In this document: piece after piece, positions 8,001-18,385 of the stretch
Numbering within the stretch: the first letter of the stretch is position 1
Layout of the letters: each line of letters opens with the position of its first letter
Assembly: GCA_947372355.1 (NCBI GenBank)
Contig: CANBTI010000018.1
Location: 1-40,394, forward strand
Direction: 5' to 3'
DNA: 40,394 nt
Origin: Bdellovibrionales bacterium
Lineage (GTDB): Bacteria; Bdellovibrionota; UBA1018; CAIMNF01
The notes under the pieces: model-generated
Database searches by the model: none
What the model was told of the DNA's origin: nothing
What the model saw: the letters and a program-made list of their open reading frames with translations, nothing else
Program-made: the position numbers and the translations under genes

Positions 8001-8933
8001 ATGAAAATTAAAATTTCACAAAAAACGCTCGATCTTGGTTTCTATTTATTGTTAATTGCATCTTGGTTGGGATCCTTTTACTTGATTCCTCACTTGGGTT
8101 TTGGTCAACATGGGTTTTTTGGTGATTTTTTCAAAAATAATACTGTTTTAAAATTCGCGTTAATTTGGATTTTAACCGCTCATGTGACTATCGTTGCAAT
8201 GAGTCTTGATTTTCATCGCTATCACACCCATCAAGCAATAAAGATCAGCAAGTGGCTTGATTATTCCATGCAAACTTGGCTCTGGGCCATTAGCAGCATG
8301 TCGAAATTAGACTGGGTGAGTGTTCACATTTATCACCATGCTCAATCCGATACTCCGAAAGATCCACATAGCCCTAAACACAATGGTTTACTCCATGTGT
8401 TCTTTTTAGGAGCTCATGATTTTACCAAAGCGAAGGCATGGCCAGAAGTTTTAAAAATTCGCGCCAGATTAACAGCCACTCCTTTTGAAAACTTCATCGC
8501 TAGCCATTTATTTTTTGCCCCCATCATCATGGCAGTATTATTAATTGTATTATTTGGGCCAGTTTACGGCTCCATTTTTGCTTTTTTAAATTTCGCTATC
8601 ACCCCGATTTTTGCAGTGGGTGGGGTGAATGCATTAGCTCATGCATTTGGTTATAAAAATTATGACTCCAAAGATGAGAGCCGTAATTTAGGATTTTTAT
8701 TTTTCCTCAATTGGATTATTGCAGGAGAACTCGATCACAATAATCATCACCGTTTTCCAAAATCTCCAAGTTTCGGACATCGTTGGTTTGAGTTTGATTA
8801 TGGATTTATGTACGTGCGTTTCTTTAAATTGTTGGGTCTTGCGGAGATCACTGGCAAGATTCCAACTTACCATCCAGAGCCACTCCAATCATCAGAAGGC
8901 TTATCGATTCAGCCCTTGCAATTTAATAAGTAA
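8001..8933 (+). CDS. Acyl-CoA/acyl-lipid desaturase (fatty acid desaturase)
   Basis: Integral-membrane di-iron desaturase of 310 residues that introduces a double bond into a fatty acyl chain, most likely at delta-9. Three histidine boxes are present: HRYHTH at 72-77, HIYHH at 109-113 and HNNHH at 246-250, plus the NALAHAFGYKNY segment at 210-221 typical of acyl-CoA desaturases. Hydrophobic helices lie at about 12-30, 50-68, 165-190 and 193-210. There is no fused cytochrome b5 or ferredoxin domain, so an external electron donor is needed. AAAGG precedes the ATG closely. It is monocistronic: the neighbour on the left is divergent and a strong terminator follows. Confidence 0.93.
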   Translation: MKIKISQKTLDLGFYLLLIASWLGSFYLIPHLGFGQHGFFGDFFKNNTVLKFALIWILTAHVTIVAMSLDFHRYHTHQAIKISKWLDYSMQTWLWAISSMSKLDWVSVHIYHHAQSDTPKDPHSPKHNGLLHVFFLGAHDFTKAKAWPEVLKIRARLTATPFENFIASHLFFAPIIMAVLLIVLFGPVYGSIFAFLNFAITPIFAVGGVNALAHAFGYKNYDSKDESRNLGFLFFLNWIIAGELDHNNHHRFPKSPSFGHRWFEFDYGFMYVRFFKLLGLAEITGKIPTYHPEPLQSSEGLSIQPLQFNK

Positions 8934-8950
8934 TACGATAGTTATTTTTG

Positions 8951-8998
8951 AAAAGCTCCTTGTTGGTTTTACTAACCACAAGGGGCTTTTTGTGTTTT
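8951..8998 (+). terminator. Strong intrinsic terminator after the desaturase gene
   Basis: A long stem pairs AAAAGCTCCTTG with CAAGGGGCTTTT, continues after a one-base bulge as TGGTT/AACCA, and closes on a small loop at 8969-8973; a T-rich run continues to 8998. It separates the desaturase gene from purA. Confidence 0.88.
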
Positions 8999-9018
8999 AA
9001 AGGCGTTTATTGATATAA

Positions 9019-10313
<1,295 letters not shown>

Positions 10314-10314
<1 letters not shown>

Positions 10315-11489
10315 TGGAAAACAAACCAATGAGTAAGTTCGAAGAAGTCACGGGAATGAATATCAGCATGAAACAAATTAAAGTTGGATTCTATGCGTTC
10401 TTAGCGGTGTTTGTGATTTCACTGTTTACCTTAAAGCCTTTTTTAGCGACTGCCATTTATCATAACTTTGCAACGATCCAAGATTATAAATTTTTTTCCA
10501 ATCGGGAAGTTAAAATTGCAACACCACAACCATGGGAAATGGGATCAGTGCCTCATTCTCCACCCGATGCAGAGTTACAAAAACTTTTAGATCAATTAAA
10601 AACAACGGCAGTGGTGATGATTGATCATGGTAAAATCACTTATGAAAAATATAATTTAGGTGGCGGCGTTGATGAGATTTCTGGTTCATTTTCGATGGCT
10701 AAAAGTATTGTTGCCATCCTCACCGGATTTGCGATTCAAGACGGTGCGATTTCTCGTATCGATTCTGAGATTAAAACTTGGATCCCTGAGTGGACTGACT
10801 ATCCGGAAGGAAAGATTACGGTCCGTGATTTATTAACCATGAGTTCTGGATTAAATTGGGATGAATCCTATTACAATCCTTTTTCAATCACGACAGAGGC
10901 CTATTATGGTAGTCACTTAGTTTTTACTGCCTTAAAGCAAAGATTGATCAATGAGCCAGGTAAGGTTTTTTCCTATCAAAGTGGAAGCACTCAGTTACTC
11001 GGCTTAGTGGTATCGCGAGCAGTGAATAAATCACTAGCTCAATATGCTTCAGAAAAACTTTGGCAGCCCTTAGGCGCTGAAAAAACGGCTCTTTGGTCAA
11101 TTGATCAAAGTGAAAATTTAAATGAAGCAAAAATTCATCCTTCGATTGAAAAAGCTTATTGTTGTTTCAATGCAAGAGCTCGTGATTTTGCAAAGTTAGG
11201 ACAGTTTATTCTTCAAAAGGGTCAGTGGAACGGAAAATCGCTTCTGGATTCAAAATATATCGAAGAAATGACTTCTCCAAAAGTTGCACCTTATTATGGT
11301 TATCAATGGTGGGTTCTTCCTACTCCAGAAGGAAACATTCCTTATGCTAGAGGGATCTTAGGACAATACATTATTGTGATCCCACAAAAAGATAGAGTGA
11401 TTGTTCGCCTAGGAATGAAAACAGCCGATCGAATCGATCATCATCCTATTGAGGTGCGCTCGTTGGTTGCTTGGGGTTTGAAAGATTAA
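10314..11489 (+). CDS. Membrane-anchored beta-lactamase-family serine hydrolase
   Basis: Protein of 391 residues with an N-terminal cytoplasmic tail and one transmembrane helix (about 23-45), leaving the enzymatic domain outside the membrane. The class C beta-lactamase/esterase fold shows SxxK as SMAK (S127, K130), the second motif as YQSG (Y221) and, near 345, GILGQ where other members have KTG or HxG. WDE near residue 182 and YGYQWW near 330 are typical of the family. Likely substrates are an ester, amide or peptidoglycan peptide; antibiotic resistance is not implied. It is translationally coupled to purA but unrelated in function. The last 44 bases overlap the convergent gene. Confidence 0.85.
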
Positions 11490-12816
11490 ACGCCCAAACA
11501 AAAGTTTCGCTCATGAGATAAATCCAATCTCCGAAAAAATCAACTGCCACTGCATTTTCAGCCATTTGAGCTGTAAATAGATAATTTCCATCCTCTAGGC
11601 TGTAAAAGGCAGTACCTTCACGATCATCAGAATCGGCTGTAGGCGCTACCAGTAGGTTTTGATTTGGATCAATTTTAAATGATTTTAAATCCACTTGGTT
11701 CATCTTCTTTTGCCAAATAAGATCTCCAGTTTTTAAATCTCGTTTTTCTAAAATTTTATTTTCATAAGCGACTAAAAACCCATGATCATCGATGATATTT
11801 ATTTTAATAATCTCATCCATTGAGGTTTGAGACCAAATTACATTCAGATCAGTCGGATTGAGTAAAAAATATTGTTTAGCATTGATCTGAGCCAGAACAC
11901 GTAAGCCATCAGTAGTGGAAAATGGGGTAAAGTTTTCCATTTCAGGGTAAATGTGATTTTGTTTTTGAATCACAGCTCCCGTGAGAGGATCTAAAAAATA
12001 CCATGCACCCACTTTTTTCCCTACAGGGGGTTCAAAAGCTAAAAAGTTTTTGCCCGCAAGTAGGACTTTAGTTTTAGAAAAAATTTCTGGTTTTTTCCAA
12101 AGGATTTCGCCCGTTTTAGACTTTAAAGACCAAATTCCATCTGATGCACTAGACACAATCAAACTTTGGGTTTCGAAATCAAATACAGCTGCGCCCTCTT
12201 TGCTTTCTGGAATCATTCTTTGCCAAAGTACGGAAGGGGTTTGAAGATCAATACAACTCACTCTCAAATTTTCATTTTTAGGTGAATCGATTAAAAATAG
12301 CCTTTTTTGGCCAACCACTTGAGAAATGATGCTTTTAATGTTGGTTTTAATTTTCCAGTGATTGAGCGCGCTGTAGGGATCGAAACCTCGAATGTTTCCA
12401 TCTTGATCTAAATATACGAATTCATTTTCTTGAATGGTGAGTAATTTTTGAAAATCATTTTCAAGTCTTAATTTAAATTTAAATTTAAATTTTTTATCTT
12501 CTGGTACTTTTTTCATCCACGCCATTTCATCAAAGGTAGGATCTAAAATAGTAATTGGATTTTCAACAGGCTCTTCCCAGGCAGTAATAGGTAAGTGATC
12601 GAGTGCAATTTTTTTTGATTGAATTGGGTTCACTTTACGCAATACCAAAGGCATGAACCAAGTTCCTACACCCAAGATCATCCCACTGACAGCAGTGGAA
12701 ATTAAAATTTTACGGTATTTTCTGGTTATGGGGTGTTTTACTGAGGTGATCATCAGTGCACAAATCACGGAAACTAAGAAAAAAGCCCAACTTAAGATGA
12801 GGTATGTGTTCACCAT
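11446..12816 (-). CDS. PQQ-like beta-propeller membrane protein
   Basis: Protein of 456 residues. Two N-terminal hydrophobic helices (about 5-25 and 37-60) are followed by a repetitive domain with WD/PQQ-type blades: VYLDQDGNIRGFDP, LKSKTGEILWKKP, WYFLDPLTGAVI, LEKRDLKTGDLIWQKK and YSLEDGNYLF. These Asp-Gly and Trp patterns repeat every 40 to 50 residues, as in quinoprotein-like propellers such as BamB, but the anchor is transmembrane, not lipid. No enzyme residues are evident; it may be a scaffold or sensor. Its 3' end overlaps the convergent hydrolase gene by 44 bases. It follows the unknown gene at 12821-13699 by 4 bases, so the two form an operon. Confidence 0.72.
   Translation of the reverse strand: MVNTYLILSWAFFLVSVICALMITSVKHPITRKYRKILISTAVSGMILGVGTWFMPLVLRKVNPIQSKKIALDHLPITAWEEPVENPITILDPTFDEMAWMKKVPEDKKFKFKFKLRLENDFQKLLTIQENEFVYLDQDGNIRGFDPYSALNHWKIKTNIKSIISQVVGQKRLFLIDSPKNENLRVSCIDLQTPSVLWQRMIPESKEGAAVFDFETQSLIVSSASDGIWSLKSKTGEILWKKPEIFSKTKVLLAGKNFLAFEPPVGKKVGAWYFLDPLTGAVIQKQNHIYPEMENFTPFSTTDGLRVLAQINAKQYFLLNPTDLNVIWSQTSMDEIIKINIIDDHGFLVAYENKILEKRDLKTGDLIWQKKMNQVDLKSFKIDPNQNLLVAPTADSDDREGTAFYSLEDGNYLFTAQMAENAVAVDFFGDWIYLMSETFVWAFNLSNPKQPTSAPQ
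12470..12491 (-). repeat. Short in-frame 6-bp tandem repeat inside the propeller gene
   Basis: About three and a half copies of AATTTA lie in the coding sequence and encode an alternating Lys-Phe stretch (KFKFKFKL). The 6-bp unit means a slip would add or remove two residues without a frameshift. Confidence 0.7.
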
Positions 12817-12820
12817 AAAA

Positions 12821-13699
12821 TCATAATCGATTTTCTATCCAAAATCCACGAACTTCACCACTGTGGGCCAGAGATCTTTGAGTGGGAAGAAAAAATCCGG
12901 TGATCGATATTTTTCTAGTTTTTGGAAAATGAAATATTTTTAAAAAATCAGAGTGGGTGGCCATTTCTCTGAATAAAATATTTGAATGTTCAGCCGTAGG
13001 CCAGATCTCATTGAGTGTTTCTTTAGATGTTAAAGAAGGGCATTTATAGGTTAATTGAATGATGATTCGATTATTGTATTCTGCAAGTAAAAATTTTGTA
13101 GCAGCTTCTTCAGGAGTTTGGATTGTTTTTTCTTTAAATCTGGAAAGCCAAAGTGCCGTCACAAATAATCTTAAGTTTGGAACTCGATCTTGAATGGCAA
13201 TAGTTTGAAGGATCGGATTAGAAAATATTTGATCAATACAAAGTGAAGATTCTCCATCCATTTGAAACCATTCACTGCTGATGTAATGAGCAGTTTTTCC
13301 AAAGGCTTCCATGATTTCAGTGTCTTCTGATTTCGCGACTAATAATTTAAGTAAGATTTCAATCTCATCAAGATTGAAACGGTAAAAATCGAGCAGAATG
13401 AAATTTTGGTAATTGGGTACAGCTAAAAACTCAAAATGCAATAATGGATCTGCAAAATATCCAACAATTCTAGTGGCATTATAATTTGCAGCTTTTTTCC
13501 AACTAAAATAAAGATGCCAAGGAATCATGACAATGTCGTAATTATCTTTTTCCAAGTATTCAATGAATGTTTCTTCATCAAATCCAATAGGAAGGAAATC
13601 AACGGAGTATTTTGATTTAAATATAGTCATGTTACGGTTAAAAACTTTCTTGCGATCGTGAGAAAGTCTTTCGTCGAATAAGAGCCCTATTTTTTTCAT
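12821..13699 (-). CDS. Protein of unknown function
   Basis: About 292 residues, starting MKKIGLLFDERLSHDRKK. I place the start at 13699; a longer frame to 13771 would overlap the divergent helicase gene and add an unlikely N-terminus. The first 110 residues look like an alpha/beta receiver- or glycosyltransferase-like fold (KIGLLFDE, YSVDFLPIGFDEE, YDIVMIPWHLYF, RIVGYFADPL). The rest is mixed, with no signal peptide or membrane helix, so it should be cytoplasmic. I do not recognise the family. A good promoter with its -10 element six bases before the ATG supports this start and suggests a leaderless message. It is probably co-transcribed with the propeller gene. Confidence 0.7.
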   Translation of the reverse strand: MKKIGLLFDERLSHDRKKVFNRNMTIFKSKYSVDFLPIGFDEETFIEYLEKDNYDIVMIPWHLYFSWKKAANYNATRIVGYFADPLLHFEFLAVPNYQNFILLDFYRFNLDEIEILLKLLVAKSEDTEIMEAFGKTAHYISSEWFQMDGESSLCIDQIFSNPILQTIAIQDRVPNLRLFVTALWLSRFKEKTIQTPEEAATKFLLAEYNNRIIIQLTYKCPSLTSKETLNEIWPTAEHSNILFREMATHSDFLKIFHFPKTRKISITGFFLPTQRSLAHSGEVRGFWIENRL

Positions 13700-13705
13700 A
13701 AATCC

Positions 13706-13735
13706 ATTATCTCTTATCTTGAGTAGTTTTGTAAA
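13706..13735 (-). promoter_or_regulatory. Sigma-70-type promoter for the 12821-13699 gene
   Basis: On the minus strand TTTACA (13735-13730), 18 bases, GATAAT (13711-13706); each hexamer matches the consensus at five of six positions. The start codon begins six bases after the -10 element, so transcription should begin at or near the ATG. Confidence 0.5.
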
Positions 13736-13756
13736 AAAAGTTACTTTGAGGGGGTC

Positions 13757-16660
13757 ATGAATGAGCAGCAACTTGAAATTATCAGCTCTTTTGGTGTCGG
13801 CCAGGCCGTCATCGCTGGAGCAGGCTGCGGTAAAACCACGACATTAGTCGCCAAATGTATAGCGCTACTCAAGGAACGCCCCAAAGCTAGATTTTGTGCT
13901 GTTTCTTTTACCGAAAAATCGGTTCGTGATCTGAAGGAATCTCTCAAAAAGGGTTTTCAAAAAGAAGGCTTTGATTCACTTTATTTACAAGAAATGGGAC
14001 GTCACCATTGGATCAAAACGATTCATGGTCTTTGTTTAAGCATTATTCAAGAATTTCCACTGGAATCAGGACTCTTAGGTGGTGAGCGGATCATTCTTCA
14101 AGATGAAGCGGATCGATTGTGGGAGCGGAGTCTTTACCTGCTTTGGACTAGAAATGAAAACAAAGAAATTTCTCTCGCGGTAGATCGACTCCTTCATCGT
14201 TATTCTAGGGGAATGCTGGAATCTAATTTCAAGCAACTCCGTAGCTTAATTTCCTTTGGTGTTAGCAGTTTTATGGAAAAAGCCATCATTGATCGTGAAG
14301 AGATGAAAGATCTATGGTTGGTATTTCAATCCGTTTTTGATCGTTTTCAACAGTGGAAAATGAAAGCTGGAGCACTCGATTTTAATGATCTTGAGCGCTT
14401 TGCAAGGGTAGCTTTAGAGCATGAATCCGTTCAAAAACATTATCATGAACGTTTTGATTTGGTTTTAGTGGATGAGTTTCAAGATACGAATCCCATTCAA
14501 GGTGAAATTTTAGAAAAGTTAGTTAAACCCGGTTATTTGAATTTATGCATTGTGGGAGATCCTAAACAATCCATCTATCGATTCCGTGATGCAGATGTGA
14601 GTGTGTTCCAGGATCTCACCTTAAAACTGGGTAAAAAACACCTTTTAGATACGAATTATCGAAGTGTTCCAGAAATTATTCATTTTGTGAATCAAGTGTG
14701 TGCTCCGGTTTTTGAAAATGCACAATTAGATTATGAGCCACTTCAAGCAGGGAGAGATTCAAATCCCTTGATTTCAGATCGAGTGATTAAGCTTCAGATC
14801 GAAGATGAGCGGAGTTTAGCTCAATATTTAAAAGAACAACAAAATTCCGGAATTGATCTCTCGGAATATGTCATTTTAGTGAGATCAGTGAGAAAAGATA
14901 AAACTCAAAGATATTTAAATGCACTGGATACAATGCAAATCCCTTATCTTTTAGGCAGTGGTGGTCGCTTTTATGCCGATCCAAGAGTGCGTGAACTGGT
15001 GGCATTTTTAAAAGGATGGTGTTCACCCAATCATACTTTATCTCAAGCAACAGCGCTTAGGTCTCCATGGATTAAAGTGAGTGATCCTGAGTTACTAGAA
15101 TGGAAAGATGATTTTTATGGTTCGTTTTTTCAAAAATCTACTCATCCCATCGCCATTGCGCTCAAAGATTCATACTTAAGCCGGATCCCCCTTAGGCCGG
15201 GAGAGGTATTGGAAAAAATATGGGACTCCCTCGAAGTAGGCAGTGAAATGGAGCTTCCTATTGCTTCACTTTGGCAGAAAGTAGAGGAATTTTCGTCTAG
15301 AGGAAGCCGCTTTGAAGAAGTGGTTCAAGAATTAGTGAAGGCAATTGATGGAGATAAAATTGAAAAAGAAATTCCTACTCCTGCAGAAAAAGGAATGCTT
15401 CGGATCATGACCATTCATGCTTCCAAGGGACTTCAATTTCCTCGAGTCATTTTACTAGATTTTGAAGGTGAATATCGGATGCCCACTGGATCTAATGATC
15501 TCATTTGGAACCGGAAAAAAGGCATTCATCTCTATGTGAGAGATGAAGCGGGTGTGCGAGATCCCGACAATGTTGAAAATCAAAATTGGGCTGAGATGGA
15601 AAAAAGAGCTGCCGTTGCTGAGAGTAAACGCTTATTTTATGTAGCGATTACGCGAGCGCAAGAACAATTGATATTAGGCTGGAAAAAAGATGTAAAAGTT
15701 TCTAAAACTAAAATCCCATCTTTAGCGGCCGATGATTGGCGAACCTGGGTAGATCATTCGGTAGGATTGAGTTTACCCGTGTTAGAAGTGCTTATTTCTG
15801 TAGATCAAAACGCAGTAATGAGTTTAATTGAAAACAATGTTGTTTCTGAACCGATTCAAAATTCAAAACTAATCTTGGATTCTAAGTCTTATCGTCCTCG
15901 TCATTCTGCCAGTGAATGGATGATTTTAAATCAATGTAAACTCAGGTATCAGAGGAAGTTTTTCTCACCCGAATGGGAAGAAGAAAAACAAGTTTTTACG
16001 GATCCATCGCTCAATGAAGAGGCGCCAACTGATGTTGAAAAATTAGGCGAAAAAGTTGCAGAAAAGGGTTTACGGGTTCACAAGCATCTAGAAAATGAAG
16101 ATTGGGATCAGTTGATAGAAGAGTTTGCCACTCCTCTCATAGGTCAAAAAGTAGTGAGTGATCTGAATCATTTACTTCAGTCTCAAGAGAGTCAAGATTG
16201 GAAGATTTTCCGAGAAATCGCTTTTGAGGTTCCTTTTACTGATACAGGAACGGGTGACGAAGCGTTTGTGGGCATGATGGATCGCTTAGAAGTGAATCAA
16301 AAAGAAGGAATCATCAGGGTTTTAGACTACAAATGGACTTTAGCTGAAAAATCACCTGAAGAAATGCGTGAGCATTATCAATTGCAGTTAGAACTTTATT
16401 CATGGGCAGCGATTCAACTTTGTGGTGGAGATTTTGAAGTTCGATCACTGGAAACGAAGTTGATTCATTTTACGCATCAAGGTGTGAAGGTGATTGATGT
16501 GCAAATTGATTTAAATACGCTCCCTAAAACAGTGATGAATTTATTAGCCGAGGCAAGACTCACATTAACGGTTGAAAGATCCCTCCAGCAAAATATCGCA
16601 ACAAAAGGTGAGTATTGCCGGTACTGCGAATTCAAAAATACTTGTCCTGAATTTCAGTAG
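13757..16660 (+). CDS. AddA-like UvrD-family helicase-nuclease
   Basis: Superfamily 1 helicase fused to a RecB-type nuclease, 967 residues, expected to process DNA double-strand ends. Helicase motifs in order: Walker A GAGCGKTT near 21-28, VDEFQDTNPIQ, VGDPKQSIYRFRDADV, LDTNYRSVPEII, MTIHASKGLQFPR and FYVAITRAQEQL. The C-terminal PD-(D/E)XK nuclease has GMMDRLE, LDYKW and QLQLELYSW. Cys residues in LNQCKLRY and YCRYCEFKNTC fit the iron-sulfur staple of AddA/AddB-type nucleases. A GAGGGGG lies just before the ATG. AddA usually works with AddB; none is seen here. It is shorter than typical AddA (about 1200 residues). The topoisomerase VI genes follow 79 bases later. Confidence 0.88.
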   Translation: MNEQQLEIISSFGVGQAVIAGAGCGKTTTLVAKCIALLKERPKARFCAVSFTEKSVRDLKESLKKGFQKEGFDSLYLQEMGRHHWIKTIHGLCLSIIQEFPLESGLLGGERIILQDEADRLWERSLYLLWTRNENKEISLAVDRLLHRYSRGMLESNFKQLRSLISFGVSSFMEKAIIDREEMKDLWLVFQSVFDRFQQWKMKAGALDFNDLERFARVALEHESVQKHYHERFDLVLVDEFQDTNPIQGEILEKLVKPGYLNLCIVGDPKQSIYRFRDADVSVFQDLTLKLGKKHLLDTNYRSVPEIIHFVNQVCAPVFENAQLDYEPLQAGRDSNPLISDRVIKLQIEDERSLAQYLKEQQNSGIDLSEYVILVRSVRKDKTQRYLNALDTMQIPYLLGSGGRFYADPRVRELVAFLKGWCSPNHTLSQATALRSPWIKVSDPELLEWKDDFYGSFFQKSTHPIAIALKDSYLSRIPLRPGEVLEKIWDSLEVGSEMELPIASLWQKVEEFSSRGSRFEEVVQELVKAIDGDKIEKEIPTPAEKGMLRIMTIHASKGLQFPRVILLDFEGEYRMPTGSNDLIWNRKKGIHLYVRDEAGVRDPDNVENQNWAEMEKRAAVAESKRLFYVAITRAQEQLILGWKKDVKVSKTKIPSLAADDWRTWVDHSVGLSLPVLEVLISVDQNAVMSLIENNVVSEPIQNSKLILDSKSYRPRHSASEWMILNQCKLRYQRKFFSPEWEEEKQVFTDPSLNEEAPTDVEKLGEKVAEKGLRVHKHLENEDWDQLIEEFATPLIGQKVVSDLNHLLQSQESQDWKIFREIAFEVPFTDTGTGDEAFVGMMDRLEVNQKEGIIRVLDYKWTLAEKSPEEMREHYQLQLELYSWAAIQLCGGDFEVRSLETKLIHFTHQGVKVIDVQIDLNTLPKTVMNLLAEARLTLTVERSLQQNIATKGEYCRYCEFKNTCPEFQ

Positions 16661-16739
16661 CTAATGCGTGGCAGCATAAAATTCCATTACAGCAAATCTT
16701 GACGGTCTCCGATTCTTTTGGTTCACTAAAGAAACAAAT

Positions 16740-18383
16740 ATGTCAGAAAAAAAAATCTCGAGTAGCAGTACAGCGGAATATTTCTCCAAAAACTTGCAGC
16801 AAGTTGGCTTTTCGAGTCAAACAAAAGCGGTTCTCACCACGCTCAAGGAAGCCGTGGATAACGCTCTTGATGCTTGTGAAGAACATGGCATTTTACCCGA
16901 GTTAAAAGTAGAAATTGAGAGATTAGGTGCAGGTTCAATTAAGAATTCTGAACGCATTCGTGTACTCGTAACCGATAATGGTCCGGGTATTGATGCAGAT
17001 GATCTACCTAAGGTTTTTGGTGAGTATCTTGCCTCCTCAAAGTTCGGTCGGGGACGTTGTACCCGTGGACAACAGGGGATTGGTATTTCCGCTGCAACCA
17101 CATGGGCACAGATGACTTGTGCGCAGGGTGCCAAAGTTATTTCAAAAACAAAAGCCATGCGTAAGGCAGTCTCTGCGGTCATCGAAGTTGATATTAAAAA
17201 CAACAAAGGGATCGTGAAGAAACGTGAAACAATTGATTGGGATCGCCCTCAAGGAACTCAAGTGGAGTTCGTTTTTGATGGTCGTATTCAAGTAAACGGT
17301 GAAGCCGGAATCATGAATTATCTTTTGGGTACAACACTGGTGAATCCCCATTTAACTCTTCACTACCAATTGCCAGATCAAGAAGTAGTAACCGTTGATC
17401 GAGTGAGTAATGAAGTTCCTGCAATTCCAGATGCAGCAGATCCTCATCCACATACGATGAAATTGGGAGAATTTATTTCTCATTCTCATCTTTTTGGTCG
17501 TGTAAAAGTTTCTGCATGGTTAAAAAAAGGCTTCAGTAGAATCTCCGATCAAGTGATTGAAGACATGATTAAAGTAAAAGAAAACGGTTTAAATCGTGCT
17601 CTTTTTGATAAAAATGTGGATCAATTGGCAAACCCGGAATTCACTAAAATTTTTGCTGCGATTCAAAATACTGAACTGAAAGCACCTTCCACATCTTCAG
17701 TGTTGAGTATTGGGGAAGATTCCTTATCTAAAAGTATTCTTCGTTTAGGAAAAGTGGATTTCTTTTCAGTCGTGAGTCGTAAACCCACTATTTGTGATTT
17801 TAAGCCGGTTCAAGTAGAAGTTGCCATTGCTCGTTTAGAACAAAAAAATATGGACGCGGATTCTCCGGTGCAATTACTTCGTTTTGCTAACCGTGTGCCT
17901 TTGCAGTTTGATAAATCTGCATGTGCAATTGCTCAAGCAATCACTACCGTAAATTGGCGTTCATACGGATTAGGACAACCTAAAGATGCAATGCCACAAG
18001 GTCCCTATATTTTTGCAGTTTCCGTAGTTTCTCCCTTCATTAAATTCAAAAATGCTTCAAAAGAAACCATTGATGCTTCTGATGAATTGGTTGAAGAAAT
18101 TCGCCGTACTTTAATGCAAGCGGGACAAAAACTTTCCCGTTACATCAATGCTGAAGATAAGGCCAATGACCTTGAAGAAAAGTTACGTTATATCGAACAA
18201 TTTGGTCCGATTTTAGTGGATGGATTAGCTCGAATCACTGGTGCAAAAGAAGATCAGAAGAAAAGAGCACGCGAAGGATTAATGAAACTTTTGGGTAGAG
18301 ATACTTCCTCTGCTGAAAAAGAATTGTCAGCAGCAAATCAAAAGTTAGCAAAACAAGAAGCAAAGACATCAGAGGCTGAATAA
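16740..18383 (+). CDS. top6B: DNA topoisomerase VI subunit B (GHKL ATPase subunit)
   Basis: ATP-gated subunit of a type IIB topoisomerase, which passes one duplex through a double-strand break made by subunit A. GHKL Bergerat fold: N-box EAVDNALDA (E37, D40, N41, D44), VTDNGPGID at 78-86, and RGQQGIG at 109-115. The opening STAEYFSKNLQQVGF mirrors archaeal Top6B. A central HPHTMKLGEF and FSRISDQVIEDM fit the H2TH region, and the transducer contains LRFANRVPLQFD, TTVNWRSYGLGQ and SPFIKFKNASKE, all family-specific. The 547 residues match the usual length of about 530. There is no strong Shine-Dalgarno. Two bases separate it from the subunit A gene. Bacteria use gyrase and topo IV, so this is an extra, unusual enzyme. 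Confidence 0.93.
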   Translation: MSEKKISSSSTAEYFSKNLQQVGFSSQTKAVLTTLKEAVDNALDACEEHGILPELKVEIERLGAGSIKNSERIRVLVTDNGPGIDADDLPKVFGEYLASSKFGRGRCTRGQQGIGISAATTWAQMTCAQGAKVISKTKAMRKAVSAVIEVDIKNNKGIVKKRETIDWDRPQGTQVEFVFDGRIQVNGEAGIMNYLLGTTLVNPHLTLHYQLPDQEVVTVDRVSNEVPAIPDAADPHPHTMKLGEFISHSHLFGRVKVSAWLKKGFSRISDQVIEDMIKVKENGLNRALFDKNVDQLANPEFTKIFAAIQNTELKAPSTSSVLSIGEDSLSKSILRLGKVDFFSVVSRKPTICDFKPVQVEVAIARLEQKNMDADSPVQLLRFANRVPLQFDKSACAIAQAITTVNWRSYGLGQPKDAMPQGPYIFAVSVVSPFIKFKNASKETIDASDELVEEIRRTLMQAGQKLSRYINAEDKANDLEEKLRYIEQFGPILVDGLARITGAKEDQKKRAREGLMKLLGRDTSSAEKELSAANQKLAKQEAKTSEAE

Positions 18384-18385
18384 TT

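Noticed and set aside
8719-9000. 93-codon plus-strand frame over the desaturase end and terminator
   Set aside because: It overlaps the His-box region of the desaturase and runs through a strong terminator hairpin, so it is a chance frame.
16699-16730. TTGACG as a -35 element upstream of top6B
   Set aside because: No acceptable -10 hexamer is found at 16-18 bases, so I did not annotate a promoter.
16817-17206. 129-codon open frame on the minus strand inside top6B
   Set aside because: It is fully antisense to a gene with strong family motifs, and has no ribosome binding site or recognisable sequence.
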